64,000 nucleotides of DNA from Salinicola peritrichatus (GCF_003206715.1 NZ_PZJU01000029.1:45448-109447); one strand, 5' to 3'; counted from the stretch's first letter, positions 18,331 through 29,751 are shown. The notes: a model not told the origin generated them from the sequence alone. A program made the numbers and translations.

Positions 18331-18428
18331 GATCTCTTCCCTGAGATGACCATCGTTCAGTCCGAAGTGGTTACCAACTAGAACGTAGGCAAGCTCGCCC
18401 GATTGCGCAAAAGCGAACCGCCGGGGCG

Positions 18429-19682
18429 TCAGGCCTTGCCCGGGCGGTTGTAAACGTCGAGATCCAGTTCCTTCTCGCTCTTGCCGACCAGCGTGGTGAC
18501 CATCAGGTCGCCGGCGACGTTGACGCTGGTGCGCGCCATGTCGAGGATGCGATCGATGCCGGCGACCACGCCGATGGCTTCCAGCGGCAGGCCAATCTGC
18601 GCCAGCACGATCGACAGCATGATCAGTCCTGCGCCGGGCACGCCGGCGGTGCCGATGGAGGCCAGGGTGCCGGTCAGCACGATCATGCCGTAGTCCGTCA
18701 GCGACAGATCGACACCGACCAGTTGCGCCACGAACAGCGCCGCCACGCCCTGGTAGATCGCGGTGCCGTCCATGTTGATGGTGGCGCCGACCGGCAGCAC
18801 GAAGCTCGACACGCCCTCGGAGACACCGAGATTCTTCTGTGCGCAGCGAATCGAGACCGGCAGCGTGCCGGAAGACGAAGCCGAAGAGAACGCGACGACC
18901 AGCGCGTCCAGGCTGCCCTGCAGGTAGCGGAGGGGATTGAGGCGGCCGATCAGGCTCAGCAGGCCGCTGTAGACCACCAGCACATGCACGATGCAGGCGA
19001 GATAGACCACGCCGATGACCTTGGCCAACGGCCACAGCACGTCCAGCCCGTACTGCCCGGAAACGTTGGCGATCAGCCCGAACACGCCGAACGGTGCGAA
19101 CGCCATGACGATCGCGGTGAGCTTGTACATCGCCTCGGCGAAGCTCTCGAAGACCCGCACCACCGGCTCGCCTTTCTCGCCGATCAGCATCAGCGAGATG
19201 CCGAGACCGATGGCGAAGACGATGATCTGCAGGATGTTGCCCTCGATCATAGCCTGCAGCGGATTGGAAGGCACCAGGCCGACGATGATCTCCACCAGCG
19301 AGGGGGCTTCACTGGCCTGTTGCGGGGCGTCCATCGAGGCATCGATGCCGGCGCCTGGCTGGAAGATCGTCGCCGCGACCAGGCCGATCACGATCGCGAA
19401 GGCGGTCGTGATCAGGTACAGCGCAATGGTTCTCACCCCGACGCGTCCCATCTTCTGCGGATCGCGCATGCCGGTGATGCCCACCACCAGGGTCGAGAAC
19501 ACCAGCGGCACGATCAGCATCTTGATGCCGTTGATGAAAAGATCGCCAAGAGGCTTGAACAGGGTGGCGTCCTCGCCCATCAAGGCGCCGGCCAGTACGC
19601 CGAGCAGCAGGCCGGCGATGATTTTCTGCCATAGAGGAATGCGTCGCCACAGGTTGGGGCGAGAAGAAGAACTTGCGGTCAT
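18429..19682 (-). CDS. Dicarboxylate/amino acid:cation symporter (DAACS family)
   Basis: 417-aa inner-membrane symporter of the GltP/GltT/DctA family. Hallmarks seen: the re-entrant serine-rich loop FSSASSSGTLP, the NMDGTAIYQ sodium/substrate-site motif, GTAGVPGAG, and the C-terminal GIDRILDMARTSVNV with the substrate-binding Asp/Arg. Imports glutamate, aspartate or C4-dicarboxylates with Na+ or H+; which one is not decidable from sequence alone. The ATG at 19682 starts just before the first helix. It is probably cotranscribed with the YihY-type gene downstream. Confidence 0.92.
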   Translation of the reverse strand: MTASSSSRPNLWRRIPLWQKIIAGLLLGVLAGALMGEDATLFKPLGDLFINGIKMLIVPLVFSTLVVGITGMRDPQKMGRVGVRTIALYLITTAFAIVIGLVAATIFQPGAGIDASMDAPQQASEAPSLVEIIVGLVPSNPLQAMIEGNILQIIVFAIGLGISLMLIGEKGEPVVRVFESFAEAMYKLTAIVMAFAPFGVFGLIANVSGQYGLDVLWPLAKVIGVVYLACIVHVLVVYSGLLSLIGRLNPLRYLQGSLDALVVAFSSASSSGTLPVSIRCAQKNLGVSEGVSSFVLPVGATINMDGTAIYQGVAALFVAQLVGVDLSLTDYGMIVLTGTLASIGTAGVPGAGLIMLSIVLAQIGLPLEAIGVVAGIDRILDMARTSVNVAGDLMVTTLVGKSEKELDLDVYNRPGKA

Positions 19683-19842
19683 GCGCGGGCTCCGGCTGGG
19701 TGATTAACGGCTGAAGTTGTTAACGGCAAATTCGGTTGCGAGCGCGCATTCTACCGGCGTATGGACTCACCGCCAGGCGAATCATGCGATGGTATGAGGG
19801 ATTCAGGTTAAAAAGCGTCGTTCGAAGGTAATCGTATGGTAC

Positions 19843-19868
19843 TCGACGGCGGCCTGAGCCGCCGTCGA
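19843..19868. terminator. Hairpin after thiC, no U-tract
   Basis: Perfect 11-bp stem TCGACGGCGGC/GCCGCCGTCGA (19843-19853, 19858-19868) with a CTGA loop, 13 nt beyond the thiC stop. Neither flank is T-rich, so it may protect the mRNA 3' end or act as a weak terminator. Confidence 0.6.
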
Positions 19869-19881
19869 TGCATTCAGGAGT

Positions 19882-21984
<2,103 letters not shown>

Positions 21985-22091
21985 CAAGCTGGCGATGCAG
22001 CGCATCGCTGCAAAGCAGTCTGGATCCGCTCCCGGAAAGGGTCAAGCCTCACGCCGAGAAAGGAACGCCCCAGAGCGGGCACGGGCAGGTT

Positions 22092-22997
22092 TCAACCCGG
22101 TCCCGAAGTCGGCGCCGTGATCGCCTTGACCAGCGCAACGAAGTGTTTGGTCTGTGGCGTCGCGCGGTGGCGGGCATGAGCCATCCATACTTCCGAAACG
22201 GCATCCAGGTCTTCCAACCGTCGGTAACGCACGTTGTCGATCTGGATATGCCGGAATGACTCCGGGAGCAGCGACACGCCCAGTCCACTCGCGACCAGAC
22301 TGATGATGGTGTTGGGGCCGCCGACTTCCTGAACGATTCGGGGCGTGAGCCCGTGCTTGGCAAACAGTGCATGGAAGCGATCGATCAGCCCGGTGCCGGC
22401 GCTTGGTGAGAAATAGACGAACGGCTGCGTGGCGAGTTGGGCCAGGCTCAAGGGGCGGCGCTCGTCGGCCTGCGGGCTGGCGGCGTTGACGACCGCCACC
22501 AGCGGTTCGCGCAGCAGCAGGGTGGCCTGGAGTTCGTCGGGCAAGGTGGTGGCGCGCATGATGCCGATATCGAGATCGCCCTCCAACAGCGGCGGAATCT
22601 GACGCTGGCTGTTGAGCTCCTGCATGCGCAGATCGACGTCCGGATAGTGACGGCGATAGTCCAGCAGCACGCGAGGCAGGGCGGCGATCAATGGTACGGA
22701 CGTGGTGAAGCCGATTCGCAGCCGGCCGGTTTCACCGCGACCGACTCGTGACACCAGACGTGAAGCGCGTTCCGTTCGGGCCAGGATGTCGCGTGCCTCG
22801 TCGAGAAACAGCCGGCCGGCCTCGGTCAGCTCGACGCGGCGGTTGGTTCGTATCAGCAGTCGGCTGCCCAGTTCGCGCTCCAGTGCCTGAATCTGCTGGC
22901 TCAGCGGCGGCTGGGAAATGCCCAGGCGCTCGGCGGCTCGGCTGAAATGCAGCTCTTCGGCCACGGCAACGAAATAGCGTAGATAACGCAGTTCCAT
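22092..22997 (-). CDS. LysR-family regulator, divergent from ynfM-like gene
   Basis: 301 aa. N-terminal winged HTH (residues ~1-60: RYFVAVAEELHFSRAAERLGISQPPLSQQIQ), then a periplasmic-binding-protein-like effector domain (GRLRIGFTTSVPL, GDLDIGIMRA, LVASGLGVSLLPES). It is divergently placed from a YnfM-type exporter, the same arrangement as ynfL-ynfM in E. coli, so it probably regulates that gene. A 144-bp inverted-repeat element lies between the two starts. thiC lies downstream on the same strand but has its own riboswitch leader. Confidence 0.88.
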   Translation of the reverse strand: MELRYLRYFVAVAEELHFSRAAERLGISQPPLSQQIQALERELGSRLLIRTNRRVELTEAGRLFLDEARDILARTERASRLVSRVGRGETGRLRIGFTTSVPLIAALPRVLLDYRRHYPDVDLRMQELNSQRQIPPLLEGDLDIGIMRATTLPDELQATLLLREPLVAVVNAASPQADERRPLSLAQLATQPFVYFSPSAGTGLIDRFHALFAKHGLTPRIVQEVGGPNTIISLVASGLGVSLLPESFRHIQIDNVRYRRLEDLDAVSEVWMAHARHRATPQTKHFVALVKAITAPTSGPG

Positions 22998-23077
22998 ATT
23001 GAGTCGTATGGCCTCTCAAAAACAACGAATAATATATTGGAGAGCTTAATTGCCTCGGCGTAACCTACCAAGGTCTA

Positions 23078-23221
23078 AGAACCTGTCTACGATCTGCTGC
23101 GCGTCGGCCACACGTCGTTACCCCCTAAACTCGTACGCGAGCCCGGTCCTTTCCTCAAGTGTTTTTGCCCCGAATTATCCAAAAATCGGGGCTCTAGCTC
23201 GCGAGATCGTAAACAGGTTCT
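23078..23221. mobile_element. MITE-like repeat with 18-bp inverted ends (variant of family A)
   Basis: 144-bp non-coding element with ends AGAACCTGTCTACGATCT (23078-23095) and its inverse at 23204-23221, one mismatch. The length and the GTCTAC/GTAAAC end motif match the element at 4782-4924, but the interior differs, so I treat it as a second subfamily. It contains a further small hairpin (CCCCGAATTATCCAAAAATCGGGG). Confidence 0.75.
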
Positions 23222-23287
23222 AAACGAGTTATTCGAGACGGGGCTTGACTGCGTCGGCTCCGCCGCTCAGAAATTGGGAGAAACAGG

Positions 23288-24568
23288 TTGTCCCGCCATA
23301 CCTCATCGTCCGATATCGAGGACGATTCTCGAACTGCAAGCCAGGCTGCAAATCATCGGCTGGCCCAGGAAGCGGAAGTCATCGAAAGCGGGTTCATCGA
23401 ACGCGGCCAGCACGGCTACCGACCGACCATGCTGGCGCTGTTCCTCGGTGCGTTTTCGACCTTCGTGCTGCTCTACTGCGTGCAGCCGTTGATGCCGATT
23501 TTGTCGGACGCTTTCGGCATCGATGCCGCCACCAGCAGCCTGTCACTGTCGGTGGCCACCGGGATGCTGGCGATCGGCCTGTTGATCACCGGGCCGATCT
23601 CGGATGCCGTCGGGCGCAAGTCGGTGATGTCGGTGGCGCTGCTGGCGGCAGCGGTCTGCACCCTGATCGCCGCGGCGATGCCGAGCTGGACGGGTGTGCT
23701 GGTGATGCGGGCGTTGGCGGGGTTGTCGCTGTCCGGGCTGTGCGCGGTGGCGATGACCTATCTCAACGAGGAGATCCACCCCCGCTACATCGGCCTGTCG
23801 ATGGGGCTCTATATCAGCGGCAGCTCCATCGGCGGCATGAGCGGCCGCCTGATCAGCGGCGTGATGGTGGACTGGATGCCATGGCGCGTCGTGATCGCGA
23901 CGATCGGCGTGGTGGCCTTGATTGCGGCGCTGCTGTTCATGCGCTGGCTGCCGCCGTCGAAGCATTTCCAGTCGCGGTCGCTCAACTGGCGCAACGTGGT
24001 TTCCGGCTTCACTGTGCAGTTCAAGGATCGCGGACTGCCGTTGCTGTTTCTCGAAGGCTTCCTGCTGATGGGCGGCTTCGTCACCCTCTACAATTACATT
24101 GCCTTTCGGCTGCTGGCGGAACCTTATCATGTCAGCCAGGCGCTGGTCGGTGTACTGTCGATTGCCTATCTCTCCGGTACCTACAGCTCCGCCTGGGCCG
24201 GCTCGCTGGCCGACAAGCTGGGGCGTCAGCGGATCTTCTGGCGATTCGTGGTAATGATGCTGGTGGGGCTGGCGATAACGCTGTTCCAGCCCATCAGCCT
24301 GATCCTGATAGGCATGCTGGTGTTCACCTTCGGCTTCTTCGCCGCGCACTCGCTCGCCAGCGGCTGGGTCGGCCAGCGTGCCAGGCAGGCCAAGGGACAG
24401 GCGTCCTCGCTCTATCTGTTCAGCTACTATCTTGGCTCCAGCGTGGCCGGCACTCTGGGTGGCGCTTTCTGGTACTGGGGCGGCTGGAACGGCGTCGCGG
24501 CGTTCATCGCAATCCTGCTGCTGGTGGCGTTGGCGATTGGAGGCTTGTATCTGCGGCGGTTAGATTGA
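23288..24568 (+). CDS. MFS exporter, YnfM family
   Basis: Inner-membrane major-facilitator transporter, 426 aa with 12 expected helices. It follows E. coli YnfM along most of its length: FVLLYCVQPLMPILS, GLLITGPISDAVGRKSVM (motif A), ALAGLSLSGLCAVAMTYLNEEIHP, GLYISGSSIGGMSGRLISG, DRGLPLLFLEGFLLMGGFVTL and GQASSLYLFSYYLGSS. The start is TTG at 23288 with GGGAG about 7 nt upstream; no ATG lies near it. The substrate of the family is poorly known (efflux of small organics, including arabinose in E. coli). Divergent LysR gene at 22092. Confidence 0.9.
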   Translation: MSRHTSSSDIEDDSRTASQAANHRLAQEAEVIESGFIERGQHGYRPTMLALFLGAFSTFVLLYCVQPLMPILSDAFGIDAATSSLSLSVATGMLAIGLLITGPISDAVGRKSVMSVALLAAAVCTLIAAAMPSWTGVLVMRALAGLSLSGLCAVAMTYLNEEIHPRYIGLSMGLYISGSSIGGMSGRLISGVMVDWMPWRVVIATIGVVALIAALLFMRWLPPSKHFQSRSLNWRNVVSGFTVQFKDRGLPLLFLEGFLLMGGFVTLYNYIAFRLLAEPYHVSQALVGVLSIAYLSGTYSSAWAGSLADKLGRQRIFWRFVVMMLVGLAITLFQPISLILIGMLVFTFGFFAAHSLASGWVGQRARQAKGQASSLYLFSYYLGSSVAGTLGGAFWYWGGWNGVAAFIAILLLVALAIGGLYLRRLD

Positions 24569-24701
24569 GCAAAGATAACTATCGGCGCAGTGCGCTATAG
24601 ATCAGGAAAAAACGAACGATAAACAGTAAGCGGCGGGAATGAGACGGAACGGATAACGCTCGATCAGCACATGCGCCTGGTTGCCAAAAGAGGCGGGAAT
24701 C

Positions 24702-24938
24702 ATGACTGAGCAACAAGTGCGAATTTTTACCTCGACCGATGGGCAGGCGCAGCTCGAGGTGGCGCTGGATCAGGAAACGGTCTGGCTCAATCAAAGCCAA
24801 ATGCCGGTCCTGTTTGATACATCAACCGATAACGTTAGCTTACACCTGAAAAACATCTATCAGGAGGGTGAGCTTGAGGAAGTGCGAACTACCGAGGATT
24901 TCTCGGTAGTTCACCAGGAAGGCAAGCGCCAGGTCCAC
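24702..24938 (+). pseudogene. Truncated RhuM/virulence-protein N-terminus
   Basis: The first ~75 codons from ATG 24702 match the N-terminal domain of RhuM-type proteins: QVRIFTSTDGQAQLEVALDQ, ETVWLNQSQMPVLFDTS, LHLKNIYQEGELEE and SVVHQEGKRQVHR. Just where intact members continue with YNLDMIISVGYRV the similarity stops; the frame then runs antisense through the VOC gene's hairpin and coding region to 25091. Intact members are several hundred residues long. Probably a remnant left by a deletion or recombination. Such genes are common on genomic islands and next to restriction-modification systems, but no such genes remain here. Confidence 0.65.
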
Positions 24939-24939
24939 C

Positions 24940-24968
24940 GAAGCCGCCGATCCAGCATCGGCGGCTTC
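24940..24968. terminator. Hairpin after VOC gene
   Basis: Perfect 12-bp stem GAAGCCGCCGAT/ATCGGCGGCTTC (24940-24951, 24957-24968) with a 5-nt loop, just beyond the VOC stop codon on the minus strand and followed by CTTCCTTACTT on the plus strand. It is probably the terminator for the VOC gene and blocks readthrough from the remnant. Confidence 0.65.
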
Positions 24969-24973
24969 CTTCC

Positions 24974-25399
24974 TTACTTGGCGAACAGCTGGCCCATGTC
25001 CTTGAACGCCTTGAACTCCAGCGCATTGCCGCACGGGTCGAGCAGGAACATGGTGGCCTGTTCGCCGGGCTGGCCCTTGAAGCGCACGTAGGGCTCGATC
25101 ACGAACTCGGTGCCGAAACCTCGCAGACGCTCGGCCAGCGCTTCCCACTCTTCCCAGCCAAGCACGATGCCGAAATGCGGCACCGGCACGTCATGGCCAT
25201 CGACCGGGTTGGTGTGGGCGGCTTCCTGGGACGGCGTCTTGGGATGCTCATGGATCACCAACTGGTGGCCGTAGAAGTCGAAATCCACCCACTGATCGCT
25301 GGAGCGGCCTTCGCTCAGTCCGAAGGTCTCGCCGTAAAACTTGCGCGCGGCGGGCAGGTCATGAACCGGGATCGCCAGGTGGAAAGGGGATAGTGCCAT
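24974..25399 (-). CDS. VOC-family (glyoxalase/bleomycin-resistance fold) protein
   Basis: 141-aa metal-dependent vicinal-oxygen-chelate fold protein. Paired beta-alpha-beta modules begin at [22 protein letters not shown] and [20 protein letters not shown]. Candidate metal ligands are His7, His75 of VPHFG and the Glu of GNALEFKAF near the C-terminus. Lyase, dioxygenase or resistance roles cannot be told apart by eye. AGGAG lies 6 nt before the ATG. It is divergent from a LysR gene 118 nt away, its likely regulator. Confidence 0.85.
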   Translation of the reverse strand: MALSPFHLAIPVHDLPAARKFYGETFGLSEGRSSDQWVDFDFYGHQLVIHEHPKTPSQEAAHTNPVDGHDVPVPHFGIVLGWEEWEALAERLRGFGTEFVIEPYVRFKGQPGEQATMFLLDPCGNALEFKAFKDMGQLFAK

Positions 25400-25517
25400 G
25401 GTCGTTCTCCTGAAAGCGGTTGGGTTCGAGCATTCTGAAGGCGAATAATTTCGATAGAAAGCGCATAATATTGCTGTCTGTTATCAAAAAAATTGGATTC
25501 ATTAGCCTCGATAACGA

Positions 25518-26411
25518 ATGCTCAGAGAACTCAGGACCTTTCTGGCAGTGGTCCGTCATGGCACCTTTTCCGCCGCTGGCAACGCGGTCGGCCTGACCCA
25601 GTCGGCGGTCAGCACGCAGATCCGCAACCTGGAGGCGGAGCTTGGCGAGGCGCTGTTCGAACGCACCGGGCGCGCCGTCAGGCTCAATGCCGCGGGCCGT
25701 CGTCTGCTGCCGCAGGCCAGCGAGATGCTGGCGCTGGCCGAGCGCATTCGCCATTCCTCGTCGGAGACGCTGGCGGGGGAGTGGCACCTCGGCGCGATCG
25801 CCAGCCTGCAGAGCGGTCGGCTGCCGGCGGTGTTGCAGAGACTAGCGCGGGAATTCCCGGGCGTGCGGGTACGCGTCGCACCCGGGGTTTCGCTGTCGCT
25901 GCTCGACCAGGTCGACAAGGGCGACCTGGACATGGCGCTGATCGTGCGGCCGCCGTTCGGTCTGCCGGCGGACCTTCATACCCGGGTGATCGCGCGGGAA
26001 CCATTCGTGCTGATCGCGCCGCCGGAGAGCACGGAGGACTCCCTGGAAGCGCTGCTCGAGCGCTACCCGCTGGTGCTCTACGACCGGGGCTCCTTCGGCG
26101 GGCGGCAGGTGGTGCGGTTCCTGGAGCGCCAGCGGCTGCGGCCGTCGATCCGGCTGGAGCTCGACGAGATCGATGCCATCGCGCGGATGGTGGAGTGTGG
26201 CCTGGGCGTGGCGCTGATTCCGCTGACGGGGTTATGGCAACGACAATCGCCGCTGCCGGTGAGATCGCTGCCGCTGGGCGAGCGGGAATTCCATCGCGAA
26301 CTGGTGATGGTCTCCCGGCTCACGCCGATCCAGTCGCCGTTGGTGGCCTCGATCGAACGCGCACTGCTGGAGGCGGAATCCGTGGAGGATGGCGACGATT
26401 CCATGCAATGA
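25518..26411 (+). CDS. LysR-family transcriptional regulator
   Basis: 297 aa. HTH at residues ~5-60 (LRTFLAVVRHGTFSAAGNAVGLTQSAVSTQIRNLE) and a substrate-binding domain with GEWHLGAIASLQSG, GDLDMALIVRPP and MVECGLGVALIPL. Divergent from the VOC gene, so regulation of that gene is the simplest idea; the pirin gene follows 76 nt downstream on the same strand and could be a second target. Effector unknown. Confidence 0.88.
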   Translation: MLRELRTFLAVVRHGTFSAAGNAVGLTQSAVSTQIRNLEAELGEALFERTGRAVRLNAAGRRLLPQASEMLALAERIRHSSSETLAGEWHLGAIASLQSGRLPAVLQRLAREFPGVRVRVAPGVSLSLLDQVDKGDLDMALIVRPPFGLPADLHTRVIAREPFVLIAPPESTEDSLEALLERYPLVLYDRGSFGGRQVVRFLERQRLRPSIRLELDEIDAIARMVECGLGVALIPLTGLWQRQSPLPVRSLPLGEREFHRELVMVSRLTPIQSPLVASIERALLEAESVEDGDDSMQ

Positions 26412-26487
26412 ATCGACGCAAATCATTCGCTTTTCTCTCCCGGAGGCTGGCCTAAACTGGTGCTAGACGATCCTTAGGAAGTGAGTC

Positions 26488-27354
26488 ATGTCCCCATTTG
26501 CATCACGCCGCGTGCGTGCCCAACATCCCGCCCTGCGCGACGACATCGGCGACCTGACGACCCGTCGGCCACTGCCGGGTCCGGGGCTGGACCAGCTCGA
26601 CCCGTTCCTGTTCCTCAACCATCACGGCCCCCAGGTCTATCCGCCGAACAATCGTGGCCTGCCGTTCGGGCCGCATCCGCACCGCGGCTTCGAGACCGTG
26701 ACCTTCATCCTCGAGGGCTCGCTAGCGCATGCCGACAGCGCCGATCACCAGAGCGTGATCCACGCCGGTGGCGTGCAGTGGATGACCGCCGGCAGCGGCA
26801 TCGTGCATGCCGAGATTTCACCGCCCGAATTCCTGCACGACGGTGGCCCGCTGGAGATCCTGCAGCTGTGGATCAATCTGCCGTCCCGGCTGAAGATGAG
26901 CGAGCCACACTACGTCGGCCTGCAGCGCGAGTCGATTCCCACACTGACGCTGGAAGGTGGTGGCAAGCTGCAACTGACCGCCGGCGAGCACGGCGGGCGG
27001 CGTGGGCCGATCGATTCGCTCACCGGGGTGTTCATGTCGACCCTGGAATTGCCGGCTGGCGCGCAGGAGCGCCTGCCGGTACCGGCAGGACGCCAGGTCT
27101 TCCTGTATGTCGTCGATGGCGGTGTCACAGTGGCCGGCGAGGCGGTCGAGGCGCAGCACCTGATCGAACTCGGTCAGGAAGGCGATGGTGTCGAGATCGC
27201 GGCGAGCTCCAAGGCCCGGCTGCTGTTCGGGCATGCCGAGCCGATCGGTGAGCCGGTGTTTTCGCATGGTCCGTTCGTGATGAATAGCCGCGACGAGATT
27301 CTCGAAGCCATCGAGGATTACCAGGCCGGGCATTTCGGCGGTCTGGCGCAATGA
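26488..27354 (+). CDS. Pirin-family protein
   Basis: 288-aa bicupin. The N-terminal cupin has PFGPHPHRGFETVTFILEG (His pair and Glu as metal ligands) and VQWMTAGSGIVHAE (fourth ligand His); a C-terminal pirin cupin follows (LPAGAQERLPVPAGRQVFLYVVDGG). Members bind one Fe and some, such as E. coli YhhW, act as quercetin 2,3-dioxygenases; others are redox-sensing co-regulators. The two roles cannot be separated here. AGGAAG lies upstream of the ATG. Probably its own unit. Confidence 0.88.
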   Translation: MSPFASRRVRAQHPALRDDIGDLTTRRPLPGPGLDQLDPFLFLNHHGPQVYPPNNRGLPFGPHPHRGFETVTFILEGSLAHADSADHQSVIHAGGVQWMTAGSGIVHAEISPPEFLHDGGPLEILQLWINLPSRLKMSEPHYVGLQRESIPTLTLEGGGKLQLTAGEHGGRRGPIDSLTGVFMSTLELPAGAQERLPVPAGRQVFLYVVDGGVTVAGEAVEAQHLIELGQEGDGVEIAASSKARLLFGHAEPIGEPVFSHGPFVMNSRDEILEAIEDYQAGHFGGLAQ

Positions 27355-27487
27355 CCCGGTGCGCTACCTTCGCGTCATTCGCCGGATCTTTCTAGACTGA
27401 GTTATCGATCCCTTTGCGTTATCGACATTCACCGGGGCCGGCTTCCGCGAGGCTGGCCGTTTCTTCGTCTTCAGGGAGGTCATCGGC

Positions 27488-28372
27488 ATGAAAATCGGAT
27501 TCGTCGGACTCGGCGCCATGGGGCAGGGCATGGTCGGCCAGTTGTTGCAGTCGGGCCACGCGGTCAAGGTGTGGAATCGTTCCCCCGGCCCTGTCGAGCA
27601 AGCCATCGAGCAAGGGGCGGAGGCCGCCAAGTCGGCGCGTGCCGTGGCCGAGTCCTGTGAGCTCATGGTCAGCATGCTGCCGGACGACCACGTGATCCAT
27701 AAGGTGCTGGTCGAGTCGAAGGCGCTGGATGCGCTGCCAAAGGGTGGCCTGCATGTCAACATGGCCACGGTGTCGCCAGGGTTTGCCCGGGGCATGGCGG
27801 CGCTGCACCGGCGGTTGGGGTCTCATTACCTGGCGGCGCCGGTTCTCGGCCGGCCCGACGTGGCCGCGGCCGGCAAGCTCAACATCGTGGTGGCCGGTGT
27901 GCCCGAGGTGCGCGAACGGGCCACGCCGGTGCTGGAGACGCTGGGCCAGAAAACATGGCCGGTAGGCGACGAGCCGGAACGGGCCAACGTGGTCAAGATC
28001 GCCGCCAACTTCATGCTGGCGACGGCGATCGAGTCGATGGGTGAAGCCTCGGCGCTGACTCGGGCCTACGGCATCGGCGCCGATACTTTCCTGGAGATCG
28101 TCACCAATACGCTGTTCGCGGCGCCGGCCTATCAGGGTTACGGCAAGATGATCCGTGAGGCGAGCTATACGCCGGCGGGCATGAAGATGACCTGGGGCCT
28201 CAAGGATATCGGCCTGGCGCTGCAGGCTTCCCAGGAGGAACGGGTGCCGCTGCCGTTCGCCGGTGTGCTGCGCGATAGCCTGCTCGACGCGCTGGCCTGT
28301 GGTGATGGCGACAAGGATTGGTCGGCCATGGCCGAGACGACGGCCAGGCGGGCCAAGCTCGACGAGCGCTGA
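27488..28372 (+). CDS. NAD(P)-dependent beta-hydroxyacid dehydrogenase family protein
   Basis: 294-aa two-domain enzyme of the 3-hydroxyisobutyrate dehydrogenase/GLYR group. Rossmann motif GFVGLGAMGQGMVG (residues 4-17) and the family signature region from KIGF onward; WNRSP following beta-2 points to NADP(H) preference. The substrate-side APVLGRPDVAAAGKL and the catalytic Lys in NVVKIAANFM are present, as is the KDIGLALQ helix. The actual hydroxyacid or semialdehyde substrate is unknown. GGGAGG precedes the ATG. It converges with the acyltransferase gene. Confidence 0.87.
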   Translation: MKIGFVGLGAMGQGMVGQLLQSGHAVKVWNRSPGPVEQAIEQGAEAAKSARAVAESCELMVSMLPDDHVIHKVLVESKALDALPKGGLHVNMATVSPGFARGMAALHRRLGSHYLAAPVLGRPDVAAAGKLNIVVAGVPEVRERATPVLETLGQKTWPVGDEPERANVVKIAANFMLATAIESMGEASALTRAYGIGADTFLEIVTNTLFAAPAYQGYGKMIREASYTPAGMKMTWGLKDIGLALQASQEERVPLPFAGVLRDSLLDALACGDGDKDWSAMAETTARRAKLDER

Positions 28373-28395
28373 GAACGGGCCTGTCGGGGGTTGCG

Positions 28396-29319
28396 CTAGC
28401 GCTTGTTGTAAAGCCGATAGCGTCGATAGTCGGGGACGCCCTGCTGCTCCTGCTCGGTCTTCTTCCAGCGCTTGTATTCCCACTGATACTGCGCCGGGTC
28501 GAGCGCCACGGCGGCCTCGACGCAGGCATTGACGCCGGCGGCGGAGGTCGTCTCCTCGGGTTCGTAGACCCGCGCATCGGCGGCCAGGAAGTGAATCGCG
28601 AAACCGCGGCCTTCCGGCAGGCGCCTGGCCACGCCGGTGACGACACGGGCCTGGGTCCGCGCCACCAGCTTCGGTAGCAGCGTCGCGGTGTAGGCCGGGC
28701 GGCCGAAGAAGTCGGCGAACGCGCCGCTGCCCCAGCTCGGTTCCTGATCGGGCAGGATACCGACCGCCTCGGCGCGCTTGAGCGCCTTGAGCAGGGCGGC
28801 CACGCCGCGCGGATTGGTCGGTACCAGTTCGGCGCCCATGCGCTCACGACCGTGACGAATCACCGGATCGAGATCGGCAATCTTGGGAGGCTCGTACATC
28901 GCGGTGAACGGAAAGTGGCTCGACAGCCAGAAGTTGAGCACTTCCCAGTTGCCGAAATGGGGCGCCAGCACGATGACGCCGCGATTGTCGGCGCGCGCCT
29001 CGTCCAGCAGTTCGCGACCGTGGACTTCGGCGATGGCGTCCTCGACCCGCTGTGGCGCGCCGATCCAGGCAAAACCCAGTTCGAACATGGTGGCCGCCGA
29101 GTGGTGCAGGCTGTCACGCACGCGACGGCGGCGGGTTTCCGCGCTCTCCTCGGGATAGGCGACTTCGAGATTGCGCCGCGTGACGTGGCGTTCGCGCCGC
29201 GACAGCGCGTACAGCAGGCGACTGGCAACGCCCGCCAGTCGCCACAGGGTCTTCAGGCGGCAGCGGGAGAAAATGCGCCATAGACTGTGGATGGCGCGAG
29301 CTTGCAAACGTTCGATCAT
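28396..29319 (-). CDS. Lysophospholipid/lipid A acyltransferase (LpxL/HtrB family)
   Basis: 307-aa membrane-associated acyltransferase. The catalytic HX4E motif is H121-E126 in LAPHFGNWEVLN; LYALSRRERHVTRRNLEVAYPE near the N-terminus and GILPDQEPSWGSGAFADFFGRPA fit the LpxL/LpxM superfamily. It probably adds a secondary acyl chain to a lipid A precursor or related glycolipid. The window has a second, more LpxL-like paralogue at 59227, so this one may act at another step. It is followed by a short membrane-protein gene on the same strand upstream (29365), suggesting a two-gene unit. Confidence 0.85.
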   Translation of the reverse strand: MIERLQARAIHSLWRIFSRCRLKTLWRLAGVASRLLYALSRRERHVTRRNLEVAYPEESAETRRRRVRDSLHHSAATMFELGFAWIGAPQRVEDAIAEVHGRELLDEARADNRGVIVLAPHFGNWEVLNFWLSSHFPFTAMYEPPKIADLDPVIRHGRERMGAELVPTNPRGVAALLKALKRAEAVGILPDQEPSWGSGAFADFFGRPAYTATLLPKLVARTQARVVTGVARRLPEGRGFAIHFLAADARVYEPEETTSAAGVNACVEAAVALDPAQYQWEYKRWKKTEQEQQGVPDYRRYRLYNKR

Positions 29320-29364
29320 TCGGGGGCTTTCGCTACGCGATTCGTGTTCGGCATTTGCCGCCGA

Positions 29365-29751
29365 TTACCACAACCAGGCGGTGACGTTATCGGGTGCGCG
29401 CTTTTCCTGCAGCGCCTTGAAGCCCTTGACGCAACGCACGATCAGCCAGACTGCCTGAAGCACCATCAATACGAAACCGATCAGCACGAAGGCGAGCACC
29501 CAACTGATACAGGCATAGAGCAATCCGATCCAGAAGGTGCGGATGTGGTAGCGGTAATGCTCGTCCAGCCATTGGGGGCCGCGGCCACGATAGACATAGG
29601 CGATGACGACGCCGATGATCGGCGTCACGCCGGTGACGAAGACTCCCAGCAGCAGGGCGTAGACGACCATCGCCAGGGTGGTGTCCGGCGCCGGTTCGTG
29701 CGGGAAATCGGCGTCCGGATTGGGGCGGGCGGTATCGACCGGTCGATTCAT
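29365..29751 (-). CDS. DUF4870-like small membrane protein
   Basis: 128 aa with two to three hydrophobic helices: VVYALLLGVFVTGVTPIIGVVIAYV (residues ~29-53), then DEHYRYHIRTFWIGLLYACISWVLAFVLIGFVL and a third stretch ending in IVRCVKGFKALQ. The short cytosolic loop with H/Y/R residues between helices (YRYHIRTF) resembles the DUF4870/TIC20-like proteins of unknown function. The start at 29751 follows AGAGAG. Lies 45 nt upstream of the acyltransferase and may be cotranscribed. Confidence 0.7.
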   Translation of the reverse strand: MNRPVDTARPNPDADFPHEPAPDTTLAMVVYALLLGVFVTGVTPIIGVVIAYVYRGRGPQWLDEHYRYHIRTFWIGLLYACISWVLAFVLIGFVLMVLQAVWLIVRCVKGFKALQEKRAPDNVTAWLW

